A stretch of DNA of 5,725 nt. It comes from Boseongicola sp. SB0662_bin_57. Lineage in GTDB: Bacteria > Pseudomonadota > Alphaproteobacteria > Rhodobacterales > Rhodobacteraceae. The translations under genes were made by a program, and so were the position numbers. Each line of letters begins with the position of its first letter. Position 1 is the first letter of the stretch. Below are positions 1 to 5,314 of the stretch, piece after piece. The stretch lies in contig VXPN01000491.1 in assembly GCA_009839535.1 (NCBI GenBank), positions 1 to 5,725 on the forward strand, written 5' to 3'. The notes beneath the pieces were generated by a model that saw only the letters and a list, made by a program, of their open reading frames with translations, was not told the origin of the DNA and ran no database searches.

Positions 1-56
1 CCTGTCGTCAGGCGCGGGCCGCCCTTGGTGCCGAGAAGGATGATGCGATCAGCCAC
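1..56 (-). CDS. MBL-fold metallo-hydrolase-like protein, N-terminal fragment (cut by window edge)
   Basis: Reading the minus strand from a GTG at 56-54 gives 18 codons, MADRIILLGTKGGPRLTT, open to the window edge. A GGAG Shine-Dalgarno (complement of 64-67) lies 7 bases upstream of the GTG, which supports the start. A hydrophobic first strand followed by LLGTxGGPR is the usual opening of many metallo-beta-lactamase-fold hydrolases, a group that includes lactonases, RNase Z-like proteins and some alkyl/aryl sulfatases. The zinc-binding HxHxDH motif would lie beyond the window, so hydrolytic activity and substrate are not shown. The gene is divergent from the VOC gene, with 37 bp between the two start codons. 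The family assignment rests only on this short N-terminus and is moderate; that a gene starts here is fairly likely. Confidence 0.6.
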   Translation of the reverse strand, partial: MADRIILLGTKGGPRLTT

Positions 57-93
57 GGTGGAACTCCATGAGCGTCCGGTCTAGAGATTCACC

Positions 94-543
94 ATGATCT
101 TTGGCATGCATCACGTAGGCGTGGTCACCACGGACATTGACCGACTGGCCGGGTTCTACAGCGACAACTTCTTCGCGGAGCGCCTTGGAGAGTTCCGGTG
201 GGGGCCGGGTGACTCGGCGCTGACCACGCGGCTGGCGGCTGCCGGCAGTTCCGGCCGGATCGTCATGCTCGGTTTCGCAAGCGGGCGGCTGGAACTCTTT
301 CAGTTCGAGGATCTTCCTGAACGCCTGCCCGACCGCCAGTTCGCTGTCGCAAAGCCAGGCTTCAATCACGTCTGCTTCGAGGTCGATGACTGCGCCGCGG
401 AATACGCGCGGCTGAAGGCGTTGGGCATGCCCTTTCATGCCGGGCCGCTGACGATGCCCGCTGGCGGAGTCTTCGCCTATGGTCGTGACGTGGACGGAAA
501 CGTCGTGGAAATCCTTCAATCGCCTCAATTGACTGCCTCGTAG
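94..543 (+). CDS. VOC (glyoxalase/bleomycin-resistance/dioxygenase) superfamily protein
   Basis: A 149-residue single-chain protein with the two beta-alpha-beta-beta-beta modules of the vicinal oxygen chelate fold. The first module starts at HHVGVVTTDIDRLAGFY (residues 6-22) and the second at FNHVCFEVDD (90-99). The four usual metal ligands are all in place: His7, Glu67 (in RLELFQF), His92 and Glu139 (in DGNVVEIL). This argues for a working divalent-metal enzyme such as a lyase, epimerase or dioxygenase-like protein rather than a binding-only member. The length is typical of short VOC proteins. The exact reaction cannot be assigned. The ATG at 94 has only a weak AGAG (83-86) upstream; an in-frame ATG at 106 would still keep His7 and is an alternative start. 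No signal peptide or membrane segment is seen. It diverges from the MBL-like gene and its 3' end overlaps the aminotransferase gene, so it is probably transcribed apart from the minus-strand operon. Confidence 0.88.
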   Translation: MIFGMHHVGVVTTDIDRLAGFYSDNFFAERLGEFRWGPGDSALTTRLAAAGSSGRIVMLGFASGRLELFQFEDLPERLPDRQFAVAKPGFNHVCFEVDDCAAEYARLKALGMPFHAGPLTMPAGGVFAYGRDVDGNVVEILQSPQLTAS

Positions 544-1511
544 TCAACAGGTGTTCCGTGCCACCCGGCCCAGCGCTTCTCCCAGTAGAGGTTGTGAATG
601 CGCGTCGAAACAGGGCCGGACCCTCGGCAAATCGGCTGCTGGTTGACTGCGGAGATCGGGATGATGCCGCCAGCACTGGAAGTCAGGAATGCCTCATCCG
701 CGGCCATGAGATCGTCTACGGTCACTGTGCCCACTTCGACGTTCAGCCCGATCTCGGCGCAAAGATCCAAGGCCGTGAGCCGCGTGATTCCTTCGAGGCA
801 GCCCGTTTCCGGAGTCGTGATCTTGTTCTCGCGGACCACGAAGATGTTCGATCCCGGCGCCTCGGTCAAGACGCCGTTCCCGTCTGTCAGGACGCTCCAC
901 TCGGCACCGGCTCTGCCCGCCTCCATCAGGGACATGTTCAGGTCGAGCGAACAGAAGTTCTTGGCGCGCGGGTCGACGGCGTTTGCGGGAATGCGGACGT
1001 AGTCTTTCGAGACATGCAGACGAATGCCGGCCTGCCGGTCCGCATCGTCCTTGATGAACACGTACGGGATCACGAAGGCGTAGAACCTGTTCTTGAAACG
1101 CTCCGCATGCAGCCGGTCACTGGGGTGCGGCAGGTTCGTGCCGCGGGTGATCGCCCACCAGGCATAAGCGTCCTTGAGTCCGGTGCGCGCAACCAGTTCG
1201 TTCAGCAATTCCGCCTCTTCGGCCTGAGTGAATCGATTTGAGAGCTTCATGCGGTCGCAGGAACGTGCAAACCGAGCCTGATGGTCTTCAAGGCGGAAGA
1301 ACTGTCCGCGGCTGACAGAAACGACGTCGTAAACCGCATCGGCTCGAACCAGACCGAGATCGGTGATCGGCACCGCCGCCTCTCCCAACGGCACGAACCG
1401 GTCGATGACGTAGGCCGCACCCGCCGCCCATTCCTGCGCGCGCTCCATCGGCGCGTGGACGGGGTCGTTGGTCATGATGTCCTGCACTGCCAGGGGCGAA
1501 GGACCGTTCAT
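525..1511 (-). CDS. Class IV (fold type IV) PLP-dependent aminotransferase, (R)-amine/D-amino-acid transaminase-like
   Basis: A 328-residue cytoplasmic PLP enzyme. Visible family landmarks: FRLEDH (72-77; the arginine normally contacts the PLP phosphate), catalytic lysine K184 in DPRAKNF, E217 in GVLTEAPGSNIFVV (contacts the PLP pyridine nitrogen), the CLEGITR turn (238-244), and LTSSAGGI (276-283) near the phosphate and substrate pocket. From memory, the pattern of FRL-DH, -KNF-, and a late YWE matches (R)-selective amine transaminases of the Arthrobacter/Aspergillus type better than IlvE-type branched-chain enzymes, but D-amino-acid or branched-chain activity remains possible. The start chosen is ATG 1511-1509: it has GGGAGG (complement of 1518-1523) 6 bases upstream and shares ATGA with the stop of the upstream ASST gene. 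A start 10 codons earlier, at 1541, lacks this support. The 4-base overlap implies translational coupling. The 3' end overlaps the convergent VOC gene by 19 bp. Confidence 0.9.
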   Translation of the reverse strand: MNGPSPLAVQDIMTNDPVHAPMERAQEWAAGAAYVIDRFVPLGEAAVPITDLGLVRADAVYDVVSVSRGQFFRLEDHQARFARSCDRMKLSNRFTQAEEAELLNELVARTGLKDAYAWWAITRGTNLPHPSDRLHAERFKNRFYAFVIPYVFIKDDADRQAGIRLHVSKDYVRIPANAVDPRAKNFCSLDLNMSLMEAGRAGAEWSVLTDGNGVLTEAPGSNIFVVRENKITTPETGCLEGITRLTALDLCAEIGLNVEVGTVTVDDLMAADEAFLTSSAGGIIPISAVNQQPICRGSGPVSTRIHNLYWEKRWAGWHGTPVDYEAVN

Positions 1512-3169
1512 GCAGCGCCTCCCGGTTGCCACGTGTCGCACAAGTCCAGCTTGATGCCGCTGTCCTCCGGATAGAGGCTGTGCGCCCGCACATCGGAAAA
1601 GGTCTCCCAGTGGATTGGGTCGTTTTCGTCACGGACGGTCATGTCAAACACGATGTCGCCGATGTCCTTGCGGCTGCATTCAAGGATCCGGGCATGGGAA
1701 GGGAACTCCGAGACGTAGCGCTGTGACCGGTCATCCTCGTCCATCCCGATGTCGTCAAGACCATGGGGCATCGCGATGGAGCGGATCACCAGCGCCGTGT
1801 CGCTGTCTTCCAGCCGGTGTGCATCGCCCATGGCCCAGGTGCGCTCCTTGACGTCGGCATCCGTCAACGCAGACGACCAGACTTGCTCGACCGACATCGC
1901 GTCCTTGTCGACGCGGTACTCCACGCCGCGCGAGAAGCTCTTGTGAAAAGGGATTCGCTCTTGACCCGGGCGTGCTCCGTAGATTCCGTTGTCGAATAGC
2001 ACGATCGTTCCTTCGGACGTGACTCGATGGTTGTGCATGTGCCAAGGCCACCGGAAGTTCTGGCCCAACGGGGTGAGAAGCTTGCCTTGCAGCCGGGCCG
2101 GCCACCCATCGTGATCGCCGAGGATCCAGACTGTTTCGCCCGACTTTCGGTCAATCTTCAGTATGCAGTCCTGCAGACGCGGCGACACGAGAACGGAATC
2201 GTCGCTCGCGTCGTAGGCAACGCCGTTTCCGTGGGTCCAGTCGGCTGCGCCAGGAAACCCGCGGACATGCCAACAGGCATCCAGCGCGTCGTACCCGATC
2301 CGGCAGGGATCCAGGTGGTCGAAGCTGTCCCAGCTCCAGACCACTTCACCCTCGGGCGTGAACTCGACCACCATGTCCCCGACGATGTCTCGATCAGCCT
2401 TGCACCTTTCGGGTTCGTGGACCGACGCAGGCCAGGCACTCATGCGCCTTGAGTGCGCCGAAAGCGCCAGGAAGTTGTCGTTCGGCATCTGGTGGGGTTG
2501 ATGATGAAGGCTGCGAACGTCAACTGGAATGCCGCCCTCCTCCGCTTCCTGTGGCCGCCCCGTCGCGTACCAGGCTCGGATGACGTTCCCGGCAACATCG
2601 ATCTTTCGTGAACAGGACTCCGTGTCATGGACAAACAGGTTGCCGTTCGCCATCTGCGCGATGCCCGCCGCTCGTCGGCCGAGCTTGCGCATCCAGCGCA
2701 TGCGGCCGCAATTGTCAACCGCGATTGGCATGCCCCAATGCGTGGACCACTTGCGCTGCGCAGCTGTCATGTCCGTGATGCGCCCGGCGGCGCGGCGACG
2801 AACGGTGATAAAAGTGAATCGTCCCGCCATGCGACTTGGCTGGGAGACATGCGTCCGCAGCGGCGGCATTTCGAGCGGCGAAGTCGGGACGTCTCGCGGT
2901 TGGTGCTCAAACGCCTTTGGCCACGTCACGGCGCCGTCCTGCCCGGCGATCTGCACCGTCAGCCTTGCCTCGCCTTCGTGATGGAATCCAGGCAGCAGGC
3001 AGCGGCCGTCCGTTGCCGGGAAGGTGATGGTCCAGGCATCGCCGTTCTGTTCGATCCTGACCCGGATCTCGTCCGCACCCGATGTCTTCACGTTCAGCCG
3101 GGCGACAAGCGGCGCGTGCTCTGGCCCGTGTTCGATGACCGGTTCTGCAAGGAACTGCGGCGTCGGCAT
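1508..3169 (-). CDS. Arylsulfate sulfotransferase (ASST)-family protein, no signal peptide
   Basis: A 553-residue protein of the ASST family, whose studied member (uropathogenic E. coli AssT) moves sulfate from one phenol to another through a sulfo-histidine intermediate. Residues 1 to about 90 look like the beta-sandwich N-terminal domain; the rest is a propeller with repeated strands. Key segments are HHQPHQMPNDN (222-232), DWTHGNGV (310-317), SDDSVLVSPR (322-331), KSGETVWILGDHDGW (342-356), FRWPWHMHNHR (372-382) and LFDNG (391-395). H313 and R331 have the same 18-residue spacing as E. coli His356/Arg374, and H379 is the best match to catalytic His436; H222 or H223 may match His252. Unlike AssT it has no signal peptide, and the loop before H379 is shorter and lacks cysteines, so it is probably cytoplasmic. 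The start is supported by AGGGAG (complement of 3177-3182) 7 bases upstream. It follows the LysR gene by 61 bp and overlaps the aminotransferase start by 4 bases. The acceptor and donor are unknown. Confidence 0.87.
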   Translation of the reverse strand: MPTPQFLAEPVIEHGPEHAPLVARLNVKTSGADEIRVRIEQNGDAWTITFPATDGRCLLPGFHHEGEARLTVQIAGQDGAVTWPKAFEHQPRDVPTSPLEMPPLRTHVSQPSRMAGRFTFITVRRRAAGRITDMTAAQRKWSTHWGMPIAVDNCGRMRWMRKLGRRAAGIAQMANGNLFVHDTESCSRKIDVAGNVIRAWYATGRPQEAEEGGIPVDVRSLHHQPHQMPNDNFLALSAHSRRMSAWPASVHEPERCKADRDIVGDMVVEFTPEGEVVWSWDSFDHLDPCRIGYDALDACWHVRGFPGAADWTHGNGVAYDASDDSVLVSPRLQDCILKIDRKSGETVWILGDHDGWPARLQGKLLTPLGQNFRWPWHMHNHRVTSEGTIVLFDNGIYGARPGQERIPFHKSFSRGVEYRVDKDAMSVEQVWSSALTDADVKERTWAMGDAHRLEDSDTALVIRSIAMPHGLDDIGMDEDDRSQRYVSEFPSHARILECSRKDIGDIVFDMTVRDENDPIHWETFSDVRAHSLYPEDSGIKLDLCDTWQPGGAA

Positions 3170-3230
3170 TTGCGATCTCCCTGACGGTACAATGCAAAGG
3201 ATGTCGCACGCAAAAAAGACGGGAATGCTT

Positions 3231-4193
3231 TTAACTGGTAGAAGAATTGCTACTTTCAGCAGATGTCCATTCCGGCGGCTGCCAAGCCACGCTTGCGTTC
3301 CTGATCAGGTCGTCGGCTATCTCGACGATGAGTGTCCGGATGTTGCGCTGGGCTTCCGTCATTTTCTCGACGCGCGGTCCGGCAAGGTGGACCGTGCGAT
3401 TGAAACTGGGCAAGTCGATGTTGCGATGCGCGGCGAGCCCGGCGGCGATTTCGTCGTTGAACTGGGCAATGGGCGCAACGCAGAACCGACGGCCTCGCAC
3501 GAGATACTCCCGCCGGATCTCGATCGAGGAGCACTCGATCAGGTCGGCCCACTTCGAACGGGTTTTCCTGAACCCGCGCTCGAGCTGTTCACGAGCCCAG
3601 ATCGAGCGCACGTCGAGCACGACGGGAAGCTCTGCCACGTCCGCGATCTGCACGGGGTCAGGCAACGGCGCACAGAGGCCCGGAGGCCCGATCAGGCACA
3701 GGCGTTCGTTATAGACCGGAAGACTCTCTGACTCGTCTGTTTCGACGTCCCTGTCGAAGAACGCGAAGTCGCATTCTCCTGCCTCCCACATGCTTTCCAG
3801 ATCCGCTGGAAACCCTTGGTTGAAGAGTAGCGTTATGCCCGGATGCCTGTCGAAGCCCAGTTCCATCAGCCGCGGCACCAGCACTCGGCTCAGGGACGGC
3901 GTGACGCCGATCCGGACTGTCCCCTCGCTGGTGTTTCGATGCCTGGACAATTCGCGTCGCGTGCTTTCGACCGCGCCAAGTATGTCTTCAGCGCGCTGGA
4001 ACAGAACCTTGCCGACGGACGTCGGCCGCATGCCCCGCGAATGCCGGGTCAGCAGCTTCAAGCCAAGTTCCGCTTCCAGCTTCCGCACCTGCTGGCCGAT
4101 CGCGGGCTGCGTCACGTTCAGCGCCTCGCTCGCCGCAGTCAGGCTCTCGTGCTTGGCAACGGCGTGAAAGTACTTGAGCTGGCGAAAGTCCAT
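3231..4193 (-). CDS. LysR-type transcriptional regulator
   Basis: A 320-residue regulator. Residues 1-61 form the winged helix-turn-helix, with the characteristic FxAVAKHESLTAASEALNVTQPAIGQQVRKLEAELG pattern (9-44) and LLTRHSRGMRPTSVG (47-61). A linker helix follows at about 64-88, and the periplasmic-binding-protein-like effector domain begins at GTVRIGVTPS (91-100). The length is slightly above the usual 295-310 because of a Ser-rich tail, SAESSNSSTS, at the end. The start ATG at 4193 has GGGGAG (complement of 4199-4204) 5 bases upstream and a good promoter 34-62 bases upstream. It is the first gene of the minus-strand set and is divergent from the E1 alpha gene, the classic layout for a LysR protein that controls its divergent neighbour and its own operon. 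The effector is unknown; a substrate or intermediate of the neighbouring enzymes is a reasonable guess. Confidence 0.95.
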   Translation of the reverse strand: MDFRQLKYFHAVAKHESLTAASEALNVTQPAIGQQVRKLEAELGLKLLTRHSRGMRPTSVGKVLFQRAEDILGAVESTRRELSRHRNTSEGTVRIGVTPSLSRVLVPRLMELGFDRHPGITLLFNQGFPADLESMWEAGECDFAFFDRDVETDESESLPVYNERLCLIGPPGLCAPLPDPVQIADVAELPVVLDVRSIWAREQLERGFRKTRSKWADLIECSSIEIRREYLVRGRRFCVAPIAQFNDEIAAGLAAHRNIDLPSFNRTVHLAGPRVEKMTEAQRNIRTLIVEIADDLIRNASVAWQPPEWTSAESSNSSTS

Positions 4194-4221
4194 GGGCGCT
4201 CCCCTTGCTCCCTGTTGGCGC

Positions 4222-4243
4222 GAAAGATATTAGTCACGCTTTC
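4222..4243. promoter_or_regulatory. Inverted repeat GAAAG-N12-CTTTC overlapping the LysR promoter (candidate LysR operator)
   Basis: GAAAG at 4222-4226 and its complement CTTTC at 4239-4243 are separated by 12 bases and straddle the predicted -10 box and part of the spacer of the LysR promoter. LysR proteins commonly bind imperfect dyads in the shared region of divergent genes and repress their own transcription. The arms are short, and a perfect T-N11-A box was not found here, so its role is tentative. Confidence 0.3.
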
Positions 4244-4255
4244 CTCTCCTGTAAA
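4227..4255 (-). promoter_or_regulatory. Sigma70-like promoter for the LysR - ASST - aminotransferase operon
   Basis: On the minus strand TTTACA (complement of 4250-4255) is followed by a 17-base spacer and TAATAT (complement of 4227-4232). These match the -35 consensus at 5 of 6 and the -10 consensus at 4 of 6, with ideal spacing. Transcription would start near 4220, leaving about 27 bases of leader that contain the LysR ribosome binding site. This is a prediction from sequence alone. Confidence 0.55.
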
Positions 4256-4265
4256 TCTGGGGCTA

Positions 4266-4294
4266 TTGTCGCGGCCGACGTCGCTGTCCTACCT
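4266..4294 (+). promoter_or_regulatory. Weak candidate promoter for the E1 alpha/beta operon
   Basis: TTGTCG at 4266-4271 and CTACCT at 4289-4294 are separated by 17 bases; both match the consensus only partly. A weak core promoter is what one expects for a gene activated by a LysR protein. The segment also holds the palindromes CGGCCG (4272-4277) and CGACGTCG (4276-4283). Transcription would start near 4301, giving a short leader with the ribosome binding site. Low certainty. Confidence 0.25.
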
Positions 4295-4302
4295 TCACGG
4301 AC

Positions 4303-4313
4303 GGGGAGAAGGG
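4303..4313 (+). promoter_or_regulatory. Ribosome binding site fixing the E1 alpha start
   Basis: GGGGAGAAGGG is a purine-rich Shine-Dalgarno whose AAGGG ends 5 bases before the ATG at 4319. It decides between this start and an in-frame ATG at 4205, which would add 38 residues unlike the family and would run across the divergent promoter region. Confidence 0.7.
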
Positions 4314-4318
4314 ATGAC

Positions 4319-5314
4319 ATGGTTGCGAGCGCTTCCAACGTACAGCCAGACAACGATGTCCTGGTCGAGATGTACCGGCGCATGCTCTTGATTCGAAAGT
4401 CGGAGGAACAGCTTTTCCGCGATGTGAAGCAGGGCCGGACGCCGGGGCAGGTGCATCTGTCCGACGGCCAGGAAGCGGTGGCCGTCGGCATCTGCGCCCA
4501 TCTTGATGATAGGGACCAGATCACCTCGACCCATCGCGGACATGGGCACTATCTCGCCAAGGGCGGCGACGTGAATGCGATGTTCGCCGAGATCTACGGC
4601 AAGGCCGAAGGCATCTGCCGCGGCATGGGCGGATCGATGCACGTGGCCGACTTCTCGAAGGGGATCGTAGGCGCAAACGGGATCGTGGGTGCGGGGCTGG
4701 GCATTGCCACGGGCGCTGCTCTTGCCAATCGGCTCGAGGGGGAAGACCGTGTCGCCGTCTGCTTCTTTGGCGATGGAGCGGCCAACCAGGGGTCGCTGAT
4801 GGAAAGCCTTAACATCTCCTCGCTCTGGAGGCTGCCTGTTCTCTTCGTTTGTGAAAACAACGGCTTTTCCGAGTTCTCACCGTCCGGCACGGTCACCTCC
4901 GGCGTGATCTCCGATCGTGCGAGGCCTTTTGGCATCCCGGTCTGGAACATCGACGGCAACGACGTCGTGGAGGTCTGGAAGACGGCGCTCGAGGCACTGG
5001 GGCACTGCCGTTCCGGTGCCGGGCCAGTCTTTGTCGAGGCACGGACCTACCGCTATTCAGGGCACTTCTCGGCCGAGGCAATGATCCTTGCCACTCCCTA
5101 TCGTAGCGACGAAGAGATCGAGGCGTGGCGCGCCAAGGATCCTGTCGCAAGGACCCGCGCGCTGCTCGTTGACCGCGGGGCGGCGGACAATGCCGAGTGT
5201 GAAAGCTTGGAAGCTGAGGCGGACGCGCGCGTGGAAGCAGCCGTGGCCTACGGCGAGGCGGGCGCCATGCCGGAACCTGGCACGGCGGAGCGGTTGATGC
5301 GGGCAGGATCCTGA
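4319..5314 (+). CDS. Thiamine-diphosphate 2-oxoacid dehydrogenase E1 component, alpha subunit (pyruvate/acetoin type)
   Basis: A 331-residue E1 alpha subunit, the usual size for PdhA/AcoA-type heterotetrameric enzymes. With an E1 beta partner it decarboxylates a 2-oxo acid, or cleaves acetoin, on thiamine diphosphate and passes the acyl group to the lipoyl E2. Landmarks: MYRRMLLIRKSEEQ (18-31), STHRGHGHYLAKG (70-82, active-site histidines), RGMGGSMHVAD (101-111), GIVGAGLGIATGAALA (121-136), and the ThDP/Mg motif from GDGAANQG (151-158) to CENNGFSEFSPS (178-189), followed by PVFVEARTYRYSGHF (236-250) and YRSDEEIEAW (261-270). The usual GHS at the late loop is GHF, and the segment after it (SAEAMILATP) lacks the common GHSxxD pattern, so the substrate may differ from pyruvate. 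It is divergent from lysR and joined to E1 beta by a one-base stop/start overlap. It resembles acoA/pdhA, but neither symbol is assigned because the substrate is not established. Confidence 0.93.
   Translation: MVASASNVQPDNDVLVEMYRRMLLIRKSEEQLFRDVKQGRTPGQVHLSDGQEAVAVGICAHLDDRDQITSTHRGHGHYLAKGGDVNAMFAEIYGKAEGICRGMGGSMHVADFSKGIVGANGIVGAGLGIATGAALANRLEGEDRVAVCFFGDGAANQGSLMESLNISSLWRLPVLFVCENNGFSEFSPSGTVTSGVISDRARPFGIPVWNIDGNDVVEVWKTALEALGHCRSGAGPVFVEARTYRYSGHFSAEAMILATPYRSDEEIEAWRAKDPVARTRALLVDRGAADNAECESLEAEADARVEAAVAYGEAGAMPEPGTAERLMRAGS

Noticed and set aside
1..84. Plus-strand open frame ending at TAG 82-84
   Set aside because: Its translation (PVVRRGPPLVPRRMM...) is shadow-like, whereas the opposite strand gives a good start and a recognisable MBL-type N-terminus.
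558..1241. 227-codon plus-strand open frame
   Set aside because: It is antisense to the well-supported aminotransferase gene, has no family features, and is rich in the Arg/Gly/Ala composition expected from GC-rich shadow frames.
1512..1541. Earlier aminotransferase start at 1541 (ten extra residues)
   Set aside because: The ATG at 1511 has GGGAGG at ideal spacing and forms the ATGA coupling with the ASST stop; the earlier start lies deep in the ASST coding region without a clear site.
2627..3731. Long plus-strand open frames (185 and 235 codons) opposite the ASST and LysR genes
   Set aside because: They lie antisense to genes with clear family motifs, show no recognisable domain and have no good ribosome binding site.
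4272..4283. Palindromes CGGCCG and CGACGTCG as a specific operator
   Set aside because: Short GC palindromes like these are common by chance in DNA of this composition; noted with the weak promoter but not called as a separate site.
4205..4318. N-terminal extension of the E1 alpha gene from an ATG at 4205
   Set aside because: It would add 38 residues unlike E1 alpha proteins, has no ribosome binding site and covers the divergent promoter region. The ATG at 4319 has a strong Shine-Dalgarno and gives the family length.
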